Source: Thermoproteota archaeon
Lineage (GTDB): Archaea; Korarchaeota; Korarchaeia; Korarchaeales; Korarchaeaceae
Direction: 5' to 3'
DNA length: 64,000 nt
NCBI GenBank assembly: GCA_027491915.1
Contig: JAOZGC010000004.1
Location: forward strand, 62,001 to 126,000
Part shown: positions 8,495 to 17,439 of the stretch, in pieces
Position numbering within the stretch: position 1 is the stretch's first letter
Layout: each line of letters opens with the position of its first letter
The notes under the pieces: model-generated
Told to the model about the DNA's origin: nothing
The model's input: only the letters and a program-made list of their open reading frames with translations
Database searches by the model: none
Program-made: the position numbers and the translations under genes

Positions 8495-8523
8495 GAGGCC
8501 CCCAACCCCCCTCTTTTTTCTTC
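8486..8523 (+). terminator. Hairpin plus T-run terminator of the S-layer gene
   Basis: A perfect 6-bp stem GGGGGC/GCCCCC (8486-8491 with 8498-8503, loop TGAGAG) spans the stop codon. It is followed by a T-rich tract with six consecutive T at 8514-8519. Archaea usually terminate on T-tracts alone, so this looks like a reinforced terminator for an abundant mRNA. The remaining 190 bases to the next promoter hold only small hairpins, such as CGAGA/TCTCG at 8588-8602, and no gene I can support. Confidence 0.6.
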
Positions 8524-8717
8524 CTGACGGATCCTATTCTCTCTGACCCTTCCGGGGGACGAAGATCGCGGGCCGAAGGTCGCCTCTCGAGAATTCCTCT
8601 CGCCTTCTCCTTTTATCTCATCCCCTCGGGAGATCCGGCCGAACCTCTCCGGTTCCCGACCTGGAGGGGCCGCCCTCCGTCGGGAGTGGGCCGCGCCTCC
8701 CGTGTCCCCCGTAGTCC

Positions 8718-8726
8718 ATTTTTAAG
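8718..8726 (+). promoter_or_regulatory. TATA box of the toroid/CARDB gene
   Basis: ATTTTTAAG lies about 35 bases before ATG 8757 and is the only A/T-rich core in the region. It predicts a leader of about 10 bases. Confidence 0.5.
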
Positions 8727-8756
8727 TCCCACCCGGACGGCCCGCCCGGTAGGCTC

Positions 8757-11237
8757 ATGGGGAGAAGGAAGAAGGGGTGGACCGCCAGGGTCGCGGCCGC
8801 GTCCCTCGCGATCCTGGCCGCGGCTTCCCTGGCCGGGTCTCGGACCTCGGCGGACGTGACCGAGGCCCAGATACTGGACTCTATCGCCAGGTTCAGCGCG
8901 TTCGTCACGGACGAGATCCCGGAGGCCCAGACCGTCGGCGGCGACTACACCTACGTCTTCGTGGGCGGGGTCCTCTACGTCAACGTCGGGTACTCCGGCT
9001 GGGAGCCCCACCTGGTGGCCAACTCCCTGGCCCTCGAGTCCCTGAGCTTCCTCCTCAAGAACGCCGATCTCCTGGGGATGGGGGGCGACTCCGAGAGGCT
9101 GGGCAAGGCCAGGAGGATAGCCGAGTCCATATGCGAGTTCCTGCTCAGGCAGTCCTCCGACAGGCTGTCGGGATCCCTGTGGGCGGGGCTCAGCGGCAGG
9201 TTCGTCGACATGACCGCCTCCTACTACGCGCTGAGGGGGCTTATGGAGGCCGCCGAGGCGGGAGTCATCTCGACCTCCGACCAGGACCTCAGGGCCGTGG
9301 TCGCGTCCCTGGTGGCCCTGCAGAACACCGACGGCGGCTACGGCATAAGCCCCGGCCACTCCCAGAGGGACCTGTCGGAGTCGAACCTGCTCACCACCTC
9401 CATGGCCCTCGACGTGCTCGTCAGGGCCAAGAGGCTGGGGTTCGGCTCCACGGTGGGCGGCCTGGACGGGGCCATAGAGAGGGCCGTCGCCTACCTCCAG
9501 GGTTCCTCGGTCAGGCAGGGGGACCAGGTCAAGTGGGAGGGTTTCAAGTTTCAGGGATACCCCCTCTCCGACGAGGAGGTCACCGTTAGGGTGGCCGGGA
9601 CCCTGGCCAGGGCCGACCTGGACGGCGTGCCCGTGGACGAGGACGTGCTGGCCGGGGCGGCCGGGTACATAACCAACTACGCCTCGCTCAACCCGAGGTG
9701 GGACGAGGCGCCGGACGTGCTCCACTCCCTCCTGCTGATGAGCAGCCTGGGGCTCGTGGAGACCCGCGTGGTCAAGGGACTGGCCCTCCAGGGGGCCAAC
9801 ATAGAGACCCTGCTGAACAACCAGTACGAGGACGGGCTGTGGTACCCCCCCGGAGGGCCGGGGGACCCCATATCCGGGCTCGACTTCTCGACCAAGGTGG
9901 CCTCCTTCCTGCTGGACTGGGCGAAGATAGTCTCGCTGGACGTCACCCTCTCCGCCTCCGGCAGGGGGTACTTCGGAGACTCGGATCCCCCGAGGCTGGT
10001 CGAGTCGGGCGTCGTGGGGATCACGATCTCCGTGGCCAACTCCGGCACGTCCAACCGGCTGATCTCGGTCTCCCACGACTCCCCCCCTGGTCTGGACGTC
10101 GTCAACGAGACCCAGGGCCCGATATCCGTGCCCCCCGGGGGGGAGGGCAGGTACACCCTGACCTTCAGGGCCCCCGAGGTCGTCTCGGAGCCCACCACCC
10201 TGGTCATGACCTTCTCCCTGCGGGACGCCTCCTCCGGGGATCCCCTGTACACCAGGAGGGTGACCCTGGAGATTGTGAGGGACGCCCGGCTGAAGATAAT
10301 ATCGAAGACGGCCTCTCCCCAGAGGGTGAGGCTGGGGGGGACCGTCACGGTCAGCGTGACCGTGAAGAACGTGGGGGACGTGCCCGCCCAGGGCTGCACC
10401 ATATGGGAGGACCTGGCCGACGGGTTCGTCCTGACCCAGGCCGGCAACTACTCCGAGGTGGCCGCCGCCTCGACCACCGGCTACCCGTACCTCTCCTTCA
10501 TACCGGCCGGCAGGCAGATCGAGTACACGTACACCCTCAGGGCCGAGAGGGCCGGGCCCGGCGAGGTGAGCCTCTCCACCACGAAGATATCCTACTCCAA
10601 CTCACTGGGCGACATCCTGAACGCCACGAAGGAGGTCTTCGTCACCGTGGAGAGGCCCCTGGTCGAGACGACCCTGAACGCCAGCGAGGTCGAGCTGGAG
10701 TGGGGTCAGGGGGCGGCCGTCAGGGTGGACGTGACCAACGAGGGGAACGCCGCCAGCGGGGGGGTCAGTCTCAGGGTGAAGTTCGGCGGAGACCTCGACC
10801 TCGAGGTGGCCGGGGAGAACGTCTCCATCAGCAGGCCGTCGGAGAACGAGTACTACCTGGACCTGGGCGGGTTGGATCCTAACGAGACGAGGAGCGTCGT
10901 CTTGAAGATCTCGACCAGCGCCATCTACCTGAACCTAGGCTCCGAGACCCGAATAGACGTGATCACCACCTACCTCGACCCGGACGGGAGGGTGTTCCAG
11001 GGCTTCGAGGACAGCGACTCCGCCGACGTGATCCTCCTGATGTCCACCTCGGTTAAGGTCGCCGCGGGGATAGTCTCCGGCCTGATCGCCCTGCTGGCCG
11101 CCGTGAGGCTGTCGGCCTACAGGAGGCGCAAGAAGAGGGAGGCCCGGTACAGATACAGGGCCTACAGGCCATCGTCCCGCGCCAGGAGGACCGGTAGGTC
11201 GGCTCGCGGTATCAGGAGCAGGAGGGGGGAGAAGTAA
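8757..11237 (+). CDS. Membrane-anchored surface protein with alpha/alpha-toroid and CARDB/DUF11 domains
   Basis: This 826-residue protein has a basic N-terminus and signal peptide (1-32), then a helical region (about 35-385) carrying prenyltransferase/terpenoid-cyclase-type repeats (LQNTDGGYG, NQYEDGLWYPP). Three Ig-like CARDB/DUF11 modules follow (about 395-770). A single C-terminal membrane span (about 772-794) ends in a very basic tail. The DxDD or metal motifs of active cyclases are not visible, so the toroid is more likely a binding module. The domain order places the whole body outside the cell. Position right after the S-layer gene suggests a role in envelope structure or S-layer anchoring; this is inference. 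Confidence 0.8.
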   Translation: MGRRKKGWTARVAAASLAILAAASLAGSRTSADVTEAQILDSIARFSAFVTDEIPEAQTVGGDYTYVFVGGVLYVNVGYSGWEPHLVANSLALESLSFLLKNADLLGMGGDSERLGKARRIAESICEFLLRQSSDRLSGSLWAGLSGRFVDMTASYYALRGLMEAAEAGVISTSDQDLRAVVASLVALQNTDGGYGISPGHSQRDLSESNLLTTSMALDVLVRAKRLGFGSTVGGLDGAIERAVAYLQGSSVRQGDQVKWEGFKFQGYPLSDEEVTVRVAGTLARADLDGVPVDEDVLAGAAGYITNYASLNPRWDEAPDVLHSLLLMSSLGLVETRVVKGLALQGANIETLLNNQYEDGLWYPPGGPGDPISGLDFSTKVASFLLDWAKIVSLDVTLSASGRGYFGDSDPPRLVESGVVGITISVANSGTSNRLISVSHDSPPGLDVVNETQGPISVPPGGEGRYTLTFRAPEVVSEPTTLVMTFSLRDASSGDPLYTRRVTLEIVRDARLKIISKTASPQRVRLGGTVTVSVTVKNVGDVPAQGCTIWEDLADGFVLTQAGNYSEVAAASTTGYPYLSFIPAGRQIEYTYTLRAERAGPGEVSLSTTKISYSNSLGDILNATKEVFVTVERPLVETTLNASEVELEWGQGAAVRVDVTNEGNAASGGVSLRVKFGGDLDLEVAGENVSISRPSENEYYLDLGGLDPNETRSVVLKISTSAIYLNLGSETRIDVITTYLDPDGRVFQGFEDSDSADVILLMSTSVKVAAGIVSGLIALLAAVRLSAYRRRKKREARYRYRAYRPSSRARRTGRSARGIRSRRGEK

Positions 11238-11258
11238 TTGTGAGAGGGGGGCGATTCC

Positions 11259-11870
11259 GTGGTGGATAAGAAGAGGATCTTGGGGGCCGCCGCGGCCGCG
11301 GCCCTGCTCTTGGCGGCCCTGGCCGCCCTGTGGATCATGGTCGCGAACAGGCCGCCCCCTCCCTACACGCTGGTCCTCGTCTACTCGGACGAGGACGCCT
11401 CCTCCTACCCCGAGGCGCTGGGGAAGGGCGGCTACGCCATAACCATGCTGGTCGGGATAATGACCGGGGGGTACCTCAACCAGTCTAACACCCTGGTGAT
11501 ATCCCCCCGGCAGCTGGACTCGGTCAGGGGCCCCAACACCTCCTACGTGCTGGTAAGGGGGCCCAACTGGGGCGCGGACTCCCTCGGGCTTAGGGTCTTT
11601 CTTGACAACAGGACCGTCGTCGTGGAGGGTAGGAGCGAGGAAGAGCTCGAGATGGCCATAGACAGACTCCTGGTATCCATAGCCGGGGAGAACGCCCTCG
11701 ACGTATCTCCAAGGGGCGATCAACTCGTCGTCCTCTCACCCTCGGGCCAGAGGGTGGGGGTCCAGTGGCTCGGCGGGAAGAGGCTGGACGAGGTGCTGGC
11801 CGTCCCGCTGCTCGGGGGCTCGGGGGAGGACGTCAGGGAGGCGGTTCTGGACGGACTGGCCCGAGGCTAG
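11259..11870 (+). CDS. Membrane-anchored extracytoplasmic protein of unknown function
   Basis: The 203-residue product begins with a short basic segment and one hydrophobic span (about 7-29). A mixed alpha-beta domain without recognisable motifs follows and would lie outside the cell. It contains two or three N-glycosylation sequons (NQSN, NTSY, NRTV). I do not recognise a family. It follows the toroid/CARDB gene by 21 bases on the same strand and is probably cotranscribed with it. GTG 11259 and the next codon, GTG 11262, are both possible starts. The stop codon abuts a tRNA gene on the other strand. Confidence 0.7.
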   Translation: MVDKKRILGAAAAAALLLAALAALWIMVANRPPPPYTLVLVYSDEDASSYPEALGKGGYAITMLVGIMTGGYLNQSNTLVISPRQLDSVRGPNTSYVLVRGPNWGADSLGLRVFLDNRTVVVEGRSEEELEMAIDRLLVSIAGENALDVSPRGDQLVVLSPSGQRVGVQWLGGKRLDEVLAVPLLGGSGEDVREAVLDGLARG

Positions 11871-11962
11871 CGGGCCCGGCGGGACTCGAACCCGCGGCCT
11901 GCGGCTCTCCCCGGCTGACCCGTAGAAGGCCGCCGCTCTGGTCCGTGCTGAGCTACGGGCCC
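11871..11962 (-). tRNA. tRNA-Arg (anticodon TCT) with a 16-base intron
   Basis: On the minus strand a full cloverleaf forms with acceptor GGGCCCG/CGGGCCC, D arm, T arm GCGGG-TTCGAGT-CCCGC and anticodon stem GCGGC/GCCGC. The anticodon loop contains 23 bases and folds as a bulge-helix-bulge: helix CTTC/GGGG, bulges TAC and AGA. Splicing after the second base of each bulge removes the 16 bases at 11907-11922. This leaves loop CTTCTAA with anticodon UCU and a canonical 37/38 intron. No CCA is encoded. The body is nearly identical to the tRNA-Arg at 55684-55759. Confidence 0.92.
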
Positions 11963-11983
11963 GGTTCGATGGTGGACGAATCC

Positions 11984-11993
11984 CAAATTAATA
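11984..11993 (+). promoter_or_regulatory. TATA box that fixes the start of the second CARDB protein
   Basis: AAATTAATAT lies just outside the tRNA gene. A start site about 25 bases downstream falls near 12013, so translation begins at ATG 12020 or 12023 rather than at any upstream codon inside the tRNA region. Confidence 0.65.
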
Positions 11994-12019
11994 TGTTGCG
12001 TGGCCGCCGCGACGATGGG

Positions 12020-14179
12020 ATGATGAGGTCCATCTCGTCGGGGGACTGGAGGAGGGTGCTGGCGGCCGCCCTGTGCGTCGCGGCGGCCGCGTCCCTGGGG
12101 GCGCCCCCGGCGGCCCCCTCGGCAGCCTCCAAGACCTACGACTGGAAGGACGTGGTGCTGGAGAACAACTCTGTCATGCTCATAGGGCCATTCTCCGTGT
12201 ACGTCACGGTGAGCAACCCGCCCGGAGGGACCACCGTCCTCTACACGGCGAAGATAAAGAAGGGGGACGTGGTCTGCGAGACTGCCCAGGTCTCCAGCCT
12301 CCTCGAGTCCGACGTCAAGGTCGTCCGCGAGGGGTGCGGGGGAGGGAACGCGGCCTTCACGTTCAAACTCTACGGCGAGGCCTCGGCGGCCGAGGGGCCG
12401 ACCAAGATAAAGTTCGACATACTGGACGCCATCTACTCGCCGGAGACGAAGCTCGACCTGTCCACGTCGGCCAACCGAACCCTCTCGACCAACGAGACCC
12501 AGCTGGTGGTGGACGTGCCCATCTCCGTGACCAACGTCGGGTGGATAACCCCGACGGAGGCCCACATGGCGGTCGGCTACGGCAGGGTCGAGGGGAACGA
12601 GAGCGCCCACATGAGCCTCGTGACTACGATCCCGCCGGTCGCGGATCCGACCAACTTCACCCTCCAGCCGCCGATGCCCGGCCTCAGCAGGAACTACACC
12701 TACCAGTTCTCGCTGGACGCGGGGGGCAGGGCGTACGCCAAGTTCACCCTGACCTTCACCCTGACCTACCCGGCGGACTTCGAGAAGGACGAGCAGCACT
12801 CGACGGCGACGCACGAGGTGTGGAGGTACTCCCCCGGGAGGGAGGTGACCAAGACCCTGACATTCGACTTCGTCGTCGGTGCTCGCTACAAGAACGTGGG
12901 CCAGCCCAGCATGCAGCTCAGGCTGAACCACTCCCAGCTGGTGGCCCAGCCCGGCAGCTCGCTCAGCTTCACCCTCAACATAGAGAACAGGGGGACCGGG
13001 GACGCGTACAACGTCAGCATATACCTGGGGGTCGAGCCGGAGGTCCCCCGGATAGTGCTCACCAGCCCGGACGTGCCCGGCCTCACGGGGGAGCCCTTCA
13101 CCGGGATGATGTCCCGCCCCCTCCTGATAAGGAAGTTCCCGAAGAACGCCTACTCTCCGCCCATAAAGTTCAACGTGGTGTTCCCGGAGGACGTCTACCT
13201 CTCCGACACGGTGTTCACCGTGACCATCCTGGTCGAGTGGCAGAACGCCCTGGGCAAGTGGTTCAACCAGACCCTGACCAGGCAGATAGTGTCGCAGGAG
13301 CCCACCCACCCCAGCATATCCGTCAGCAAGAGGGTGTCCGCCGACAGGATAGGGGTCAACGGGACGGTCGCCGTGTTCGTCCTGGTGACCAACACGGGGG
13401 ACGCGCCGGCGACCGACGTGACGATAACCGACTCCTTCCCGGAGGAGTTCTTCGAGCTGGTGCAGGGCTCCGCCTCGGCGAGCATCAGGACCCTCCCGCC
13501 CGGCGGCAACGCCACAGTGAGCTACAGGCTGAGGGCCCTTAAGGAGGGCGTGGCCACCCTGCCGCCGGCCCAGGTCGACTACTACGACAGGGACGTGCCC
13601 CACACGGAGTTCTCCAACGGAGGGTACGTCACCGTGGTCATGCCCCGGGTCTCCCTCGAGGTCATACAGCTGCCGCCGAGCCCCATGCTGGTCAGGGAGA
13701 CCGCGGACCTGAGGTTCGTCCTGACCAACCAGGGCACCGGTACTGCCAGGGACGTCTCCATCACCGTCATAATCCCCAGGGGGGTGGACGTCATAGACGC
13801 CCAGGGCGACGGCCTGCTGCCGCTGACCAGGACCGAAGACCTCGGGTGGAACGTCTCCTACAGGATAGAGTCGATAGAGCCGGGGTCCAGCGTCGCATGC
13901 GGGATCACCGTGTCTCCCCTCGCCCAGGGCAGGTACCTGATCAACGTGACCAACGCCACCTTCTGGTCTCCCGACGGGGCGGCCCGCTTCGACGTGGAGG
14001 GGGCCTCGGCCCTCCAGGCCAACTTCACCGCCATAGTCCCCTACTCCTTCAGGGTCTTCGCCTCCGTTGCCTTCGCCGGCATGGTGGCCGCCGTCGGGGT
14101 GGGGGTCTACCTGGCTGCCAGGGGGCCGTCGCTGCCGGGCTTCAGGAAGGCCCGCCCCAGGCTCGGCCCGGGGGGCTAG
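12020..14179 (+). CDS. Membrane-anchored surface protein with CARDB/DUF11 repeats
   Basis: From ATG 12020 the product is 719 residues. A signal peptide occupies about 1-37. Several Ig-like modules follow, with CARDB/DUF11 signatures such as VFVLVTNTGDAPATDVTITDSFP and LRFVLTNQGTGTARDVSITVIIP. There are many N-glycosylation sequons. A C-terminal membrane span (about residues 683-703) is followed by a short basic tail. The reading frame stays open upstream through the tRNA-Arg region, but the promoter at 11984-11993 rules that part out. It resembles the protein at 8757-11237 without the toroid and probably works in the same cell envelope. Confidence 0.8.
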   Translation: MMRSISSGDWRRVLAAALCVAAAASLGAPPAAPSAASKTYDWKDVVLENNSVMLIGPFSVYVTVSNPPGGTTVLYTAKIKKGDVVCETAQVSSLLESDVKVVREGCGGGNAAFTFKLYGEASAAEGPTKIKFDILDAIYSPETKLDLSTSANRTLSTNETQLVVDVPISVTNVGWITPTEAHMAVGYGRVEGNESAHMSLVTTIPPVADPTNFTLQPPMPGLSRNYTYQFSLDAGGRAYAKFTLTFTLTYPADFEKDEQHSTATHEVWRYSPGREVTKTLTFDFVVGARYKNVGQPSMQLRLNHSQLVAQPGSSLSFTLNIENRGTGDAYNVSIYLGVEPEVPRIVLTSPDVPGLTGEPFTGMMSRPLLIRKFPKNAYSPPIKFNVVFPEDVYLSDTVFTVTILVEWQNALGKWFNQTLTRQIVSQEPTHPSISVSKRVSADRIGVNGTVAVFVLVTNTGDAPATDVTITDSFPEEFFELVQGSASASIRTLPPGGNATVSYRLRALKEGVATLPPAQVDYYDRDVPHTEFSNGGYVTVVMPRVSLEVIQLPPSPMLVRETADLRFVLTNQGTGTARDVSITVIIPRGVDVIDAQGDGLLPLTRTEDLGWNVSYRIESIEPGSSVACGITVSPLAQGRYLINVTNATFWSPDGAARFDVEGASALQANFTAIVPYSFRVFASVAFAGMVAAVGVGVYLAARGPSLPGFRKARPRLGPGG

Positions 14180-14201
14180 GTGGGCGCGGGGCGGGCGCCA
14201 A

Positions 14202-14210
14202 GTTTTATTA
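14202..14210 (+). promoter_or_regulatory. TATA box of rpl12
   Basis: GTTTTATTA stands about 45 bases before the L12 start. The leader contains GGGGTGATC at 14236-14244, a strong match to the 16S anti-Shine-Dalgarno sequence, 7 bases before ATG 14252. Confidence 0.6.
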
Positions 14211-14251
14211 CGGCGGGGCGCCCCGCGGCCCGCTGAGGGGTGATCTCGCGG

Positions 14252-14584
14252 ATGGGTATGGAGTACGTGTACGCCGCCCTCATGCTCCACGAGCTGGGCA
14301 AGCCCATAGAGGAGGAGGCCCTCTCCGCCGTCTTGAAGGCGGCCGGGGTGGAGCCGGACGAGGCCAGGGTGAAGCAGCTCGTCGAGTCGCTCTCCGAGGT
14401 GGACATAGACGAGGTGATCAGCTCGGCCGCGGCGGCTCCGGTGGCCGCCCCGGTGGTCTCCGCCGCTGAGGCCAAGGCGGAGGAGAAGGAGAAGGGGAAG
14501 GAGGAGGAAGAGGCGAAGGAGAAAGAGAAGGAGAAGGAAGAGGAGGAGGCCGCCATAGCCGGCCTCGGGGCGCTCTTCGGGTGA
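14252..14584 (+). CDS. rpl12: Ribosomal stalk protein L12 (P1)
   Basis: The 110-residue product has the archaeal L12 layout: an N-terminal dimerisation domain beginning [17 protein letters not shown], an alanine-rich hinge (about 60-75), a highly charged Lys/Glu tract (about 75-100) and the conserved tail ending GLGALFG that binds elongation factors. The start at ATG 14252 is preferred because of the ribosome-binding site GGTGATC. The usual gene order L1-L10-L12 is not present here; L12 stands alone before alaS. Confidence 0.95.
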   Translation: MGMEYVYAALMLHELGKPIEEEALSAVLKAAGVEPDEARVKQLVESLSEVDIDEVISSAAAAPVAAPVVSAAEAKAEEKEKGKEEEEAKEKEKEKEEEEAAIAGLGALFG

Positions 14585-14594
14585 GCGCCCCTCA

Positions 14595-14603
14595 CTTTTT
14601 AAG
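14595..14603 (+). promoter_or_regulatory. TATA box of alaS
   Basis: CTTTTTAAG follows the L12 stop and precedes ATG 14637 by about 38 bases. The T-run in it may also serve to end the L12 transcript. Confidence 0.5.
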
Positions 14604-14636
14604 ACCCCCGACCGACCAACGGTCGGGAGCCCTCAC

Positions 14637-17435
14637 ATGGGAGAGATAGACCTTTCCAAGGCTCTGAACATAGAGTTCCTCAGGGAGAGGGGGTACGTCA
14701 GGAAGAGGTGTCCCTCCTGCGGGGAGCACTTCTGGACCCTCGACCCGGATCGCGAGACGTGCGGGGAATCACCCTGCGAGCCCTACTCCTTCATAGGCCG
14801 CGGGATGGGGAGGAAGGCCGACCTCCCTGAGGTCAGAGAGGGGTTCCTCTCCTTCATGGAGAGGAACGGGCACACCAGGGTGGGCAGGTACCCCGTGGCC
14901 GCCAGGTGGAGGGACGACCTCTTCCTGACCAGCGCCTCCATAGTGGACTTCCAGCCGTACGTGACGGCCGGGCTGGTCCCTCCCCCGGCCAACCCCCTGA
15001 CGATCTCGCAACCCTGCATAAGGTTGAAGGACGTCGACAAGGTCGGGCTGACCATGGGGAGGCACCTCACCATATTCGAGATGATGGCCCACCACGCCTT
15101 CAACCTCCCGGGCAGGGAGATATACTGGAAGGACGGGACCGTCGAGCTCTTCCACAGGTACGCAACCGAGGTGCTGGGCATAGGGGAGGAGGACATAACG
15201 TACAAGGAGGGGATCTGGGTCGGAGGGGGTAACGCGGGGCCCGATCTGGAGCCCATAGTCGGCGGGCTGGAGATAGCCACCCTCGTCTTCATGGAGTACA
15301 GGGACGTGGACGGGCGCTACGAGAGGATGGACGTCCGGGTGGTGGACACGGGATACGGACTTGAGAGGATAACCTGGCTGGTCCAGGGGACTCCCACGGC
15401 ATTCGAGGCGATATACGGCCCGCTGGTCGACAGGTTCCTCTCTGAGTTGGGGGTTGAGAAGCCGGATCGGCGGATACTGGAGGATTACTCGAGGATATCC
15501 TCCCTGATGGCCAGGGTCGAGAAGGGCGCCGCCCTCAGGGAGCTGAGGGAGGCCGCCGCGAGGAGTCTCGGGGTGGAGGCCCCCGCCCTGGAGGACATGC
15601 TGGGTCCCCTCGAGCGGGCCTACGCGATACTAGATCACACCAAGACTGTGACCTTCATGCTGGCCGACGGGATCGTCCCGTCCAACGTCAAGGAGGGTTA
15701 CCTGGCCAGGCTCGTCATAAGGAGGGCCCTCAGATCCGCGGCCGAGATAGGGGCGGAGGTGGATCTCGCCCGCCTGGTAGACATGCAGATCTCCCACTGG
15801 TCCAGGGACTTCCCTGAGATCGCCGAGAAGAGGGATCGAATGCTCGACATGGTCGAGCTGGAGCAGAAAAGATACGAGGAGACCATAGAAAGGGGTAGGG
15901 ACCTCGTCAGGAGGAGGTTGAGGAAGAGGGGGAGGTCTGGGGAGGGGCCGTCCCTCTCCCTAGAGTACCTGATAGAGCTGTACGACTCCCACGGCGTCCC
16001 CCCGGAGGTGGCCGCCGAGGTGGCGGAGTCGGAGGGCGTCGAGGTGGAGATCCCAGACAACTTCTACGAGATAGTGGCGGCCCGCCACGAGGCCCCCGAG
16101 GTGAGGCCCCCCGAGGTTTCCCCCTACGTGGACGAGGTCGAACCGTTCCCGGAGACCGAGCTGCTCTTCTACGAGGACGTCTACAGGACCGAGTTCGACG
16201 CCAAGGTCCTCGGCGTGGTCCGCGGCCGCGGCATCCTGCTCGACAGGACCGCCTTCTACCCGGAGGGAGGGGGGCAGCCCGGCGACGTCGGGATCCTAAG
16301 GGTGGACGGGGAGGACCTCAGGGTATCCAACGTCGAGAAGGTCAAGGGCAGGGTGATCCACTGGGTGGAGGGCGAGGTCCCGGGAGACCCGGTCGGGAGG
16401 GTCGCCCACGGGCTCATAGACTGGCCGAGGAGGCTCTCCCTCATGAGGCACCACACGGGAACCCACATAATCCTAGAGTCGGCCAAGAGGGTTCTCGGCG
16501 ATCACGTGTGGCAGTGGGGCGCCCAGAAGGGGGTCGAGGTAAGCAGGCTGGACATAACCCACTACAAGCCCGTTTCGGACGAGGAGATCCGCGAGATAGA
16601 GGAGTTGGCCAATCGGGTGGTCATGGAGAACAGGCCCGTCATAGCCTCCTGGATGCCCAGGGACCGGGCCGAGGCGAAATACGGCTTCGAGATATACCAG
16701 GGCGGCGTCGTACCCGACCTGATCCTCAGGATAGTGGAGGTGAAGGACTTCAACGTCCAGGCCTGCGCCGGAACCCACGTGACCATGACCGGCGAGGTTG
16801 GACCCATCAAGATATGGCGCGCCAGGAGGATCCAGGACGGGGTGGTGAGGCTGGAGTTCAGCACCGGGATGGCCGCCGTGGGGAGGCTGCTCTCCGTGTT
16901 CGATCAGGCCAAGAGGTCCGCCGAGATCCTGGGCACCGGGACGGACGATCTACTGAGGGCCGTGAAATCTCTCGCGGAGCAGAATAAGATCCTGGTAAAG
17001 GAGGTCAGGAGGCTCTCCAGGAGGGTGGTCGAGGAGGCCGTGTCCTCCTCCGTCAGGGCCGCCCGGGTGGTCGAGGGGATCCGGGCGGCGGCCGTGGAGG
17101 TGGACCTCGGGGACATGGGGGTGCTGACCGAGGCGGCCGAGTCCGCGCGCAGGGAGATCCCAGACATCGCTCTCCTTCTGGTGGGTCCCCGCGGGGGGGA
17201 GAAGGGGAGGCCCGTCGTGATCGCCCTTGGTAGCTCGGCCGTCGCGGCCGGTCTCTCCGCATCCGAGCTCATGTCCGACGTGCTCGCCGGCATCGGCAGG
17301 GGAGGCGGGAGGGAGACGATGGCGCGGGGATCGGTCGGCGTGGACGTCGACGTGGATAAGCTGGAGGTGAGGCTCCTCGAGTCTGTTCGGAGGCGCCTCC
17401 GGTCTACGCGGGCAGGGGCAGAGGCTGAGGATTGA
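14637..17435 (+). CDS. alaS: Alanyl-tRNA synthetase, archaeal type
   Basis: The 932-residue protein matches archaeal AlaRS. It has an N-terminal zinc-knuckle extension (CPSCGEHFWTLDP...CGESPC, residues 20-46), a class II catalytic core, a tRNA-recognition domain, an editing domain with the zinc site RHHTGTH (about residue 604) and CAGTH (about residue 709), and a C-terminal coiled segment (C-Ala). It charges tRNA-Ala and removes mischarged Ser or Gly. Its stop is 4 bases before the next gene, suggesting an operon with the DUF434 protein and perhaps mtnA. Confidence 0.97.
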   Translation: MGEIDLSKALNIEFLRERGYVRKRCPSCGEHFWTLDPDRETCGESPCEPYSFIGRGMGRKADLPEVREGFLSFMERNGHTRVGRYPVAARWRDDLFLTSASIVDFQPYVTAGLVPPPANPLTISQPCIRLKDVDKVGLTMGRHLTIFEMMAHHAFNLPGREIYWKDGTVELFHRYATEVLGIGEEDITYKEGIWVGGGNAGPDLEPIVGGLEIATLVFMEYRDVDGRYERMDVRVVDTGYGLERITWLVQGTPTAFEAIYGPLVDRFLSELGVEKPDRRILEDYSRISSLMARVEKGAALRELREAAARSLGVEAPALEDMLGPLERAYAILDHTKTVTFMLADGIVPSNVKEGYLARLVIRRALRSAAEIGAEVDLARLVDMQISHWSRDFPEIAEKRDRMLDMVELEQKRYEETIERGRDLVRRRLRKRGRSGEGPSLSLEYLIELYDSHGVPPEVAAEVAESEGVEVEIPDNFYEIVAARHEAPEVRPPEVSPYVDEVEPFPETELLFYEDVYRTEFDAKVLGVVRGRGILLDRTAFYPEGGGQPGDVGILRVDGEDLRVSNVEKVKGRVIHWVEGEVPGDPVGRVAHGLIDWPRRLSLMRHHTGTHIILESAKRVLGDHVWQWGAQKGVEVSRLDITHYKPVSDEEIREIEELANRVVMENRPVIASWMPRDRAEAKYGFEIYQGGVVPDLILRIVEVKDFNVQACAGTHVTMTGEVGPIKIWRARRIQDGVVRLEFSTGMAAVGRLLSVFDQAKRSAEILGTGTDDLLRAVKSLAEQNKILVKEVRRLSRRVVEEAVSSSVRAARVVEGIRAAAVEVDLGDMGVLTEAAESARREIPDIALLLVGPRGGEKGRPVVIALGSSAVAAGLSASELMSDVLAGIGRGGGRETMARGSVGVDVDVDKLEVRLLESVRRRLRSTRAGAEAED

Positions 17436-17439
17436 GCTC

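Noticed and set aside
11765-12019. An N-terminal extension of the second CARDB protein running upstream through the tRNA-Arg region.
   Set aside because: The TATA box at 11984-11993 and the signal peptide that starts at 12020 show that translation begins after the tRNA.
11867-14290. A long minus-strand frame opposite the second CARDB protein.
   Set aside because: Same reason: low-complexity His/Arg/Gly-rich product crossing a tRNA gene, while the plus strand shows a proper signal peptide and membrane anchor.
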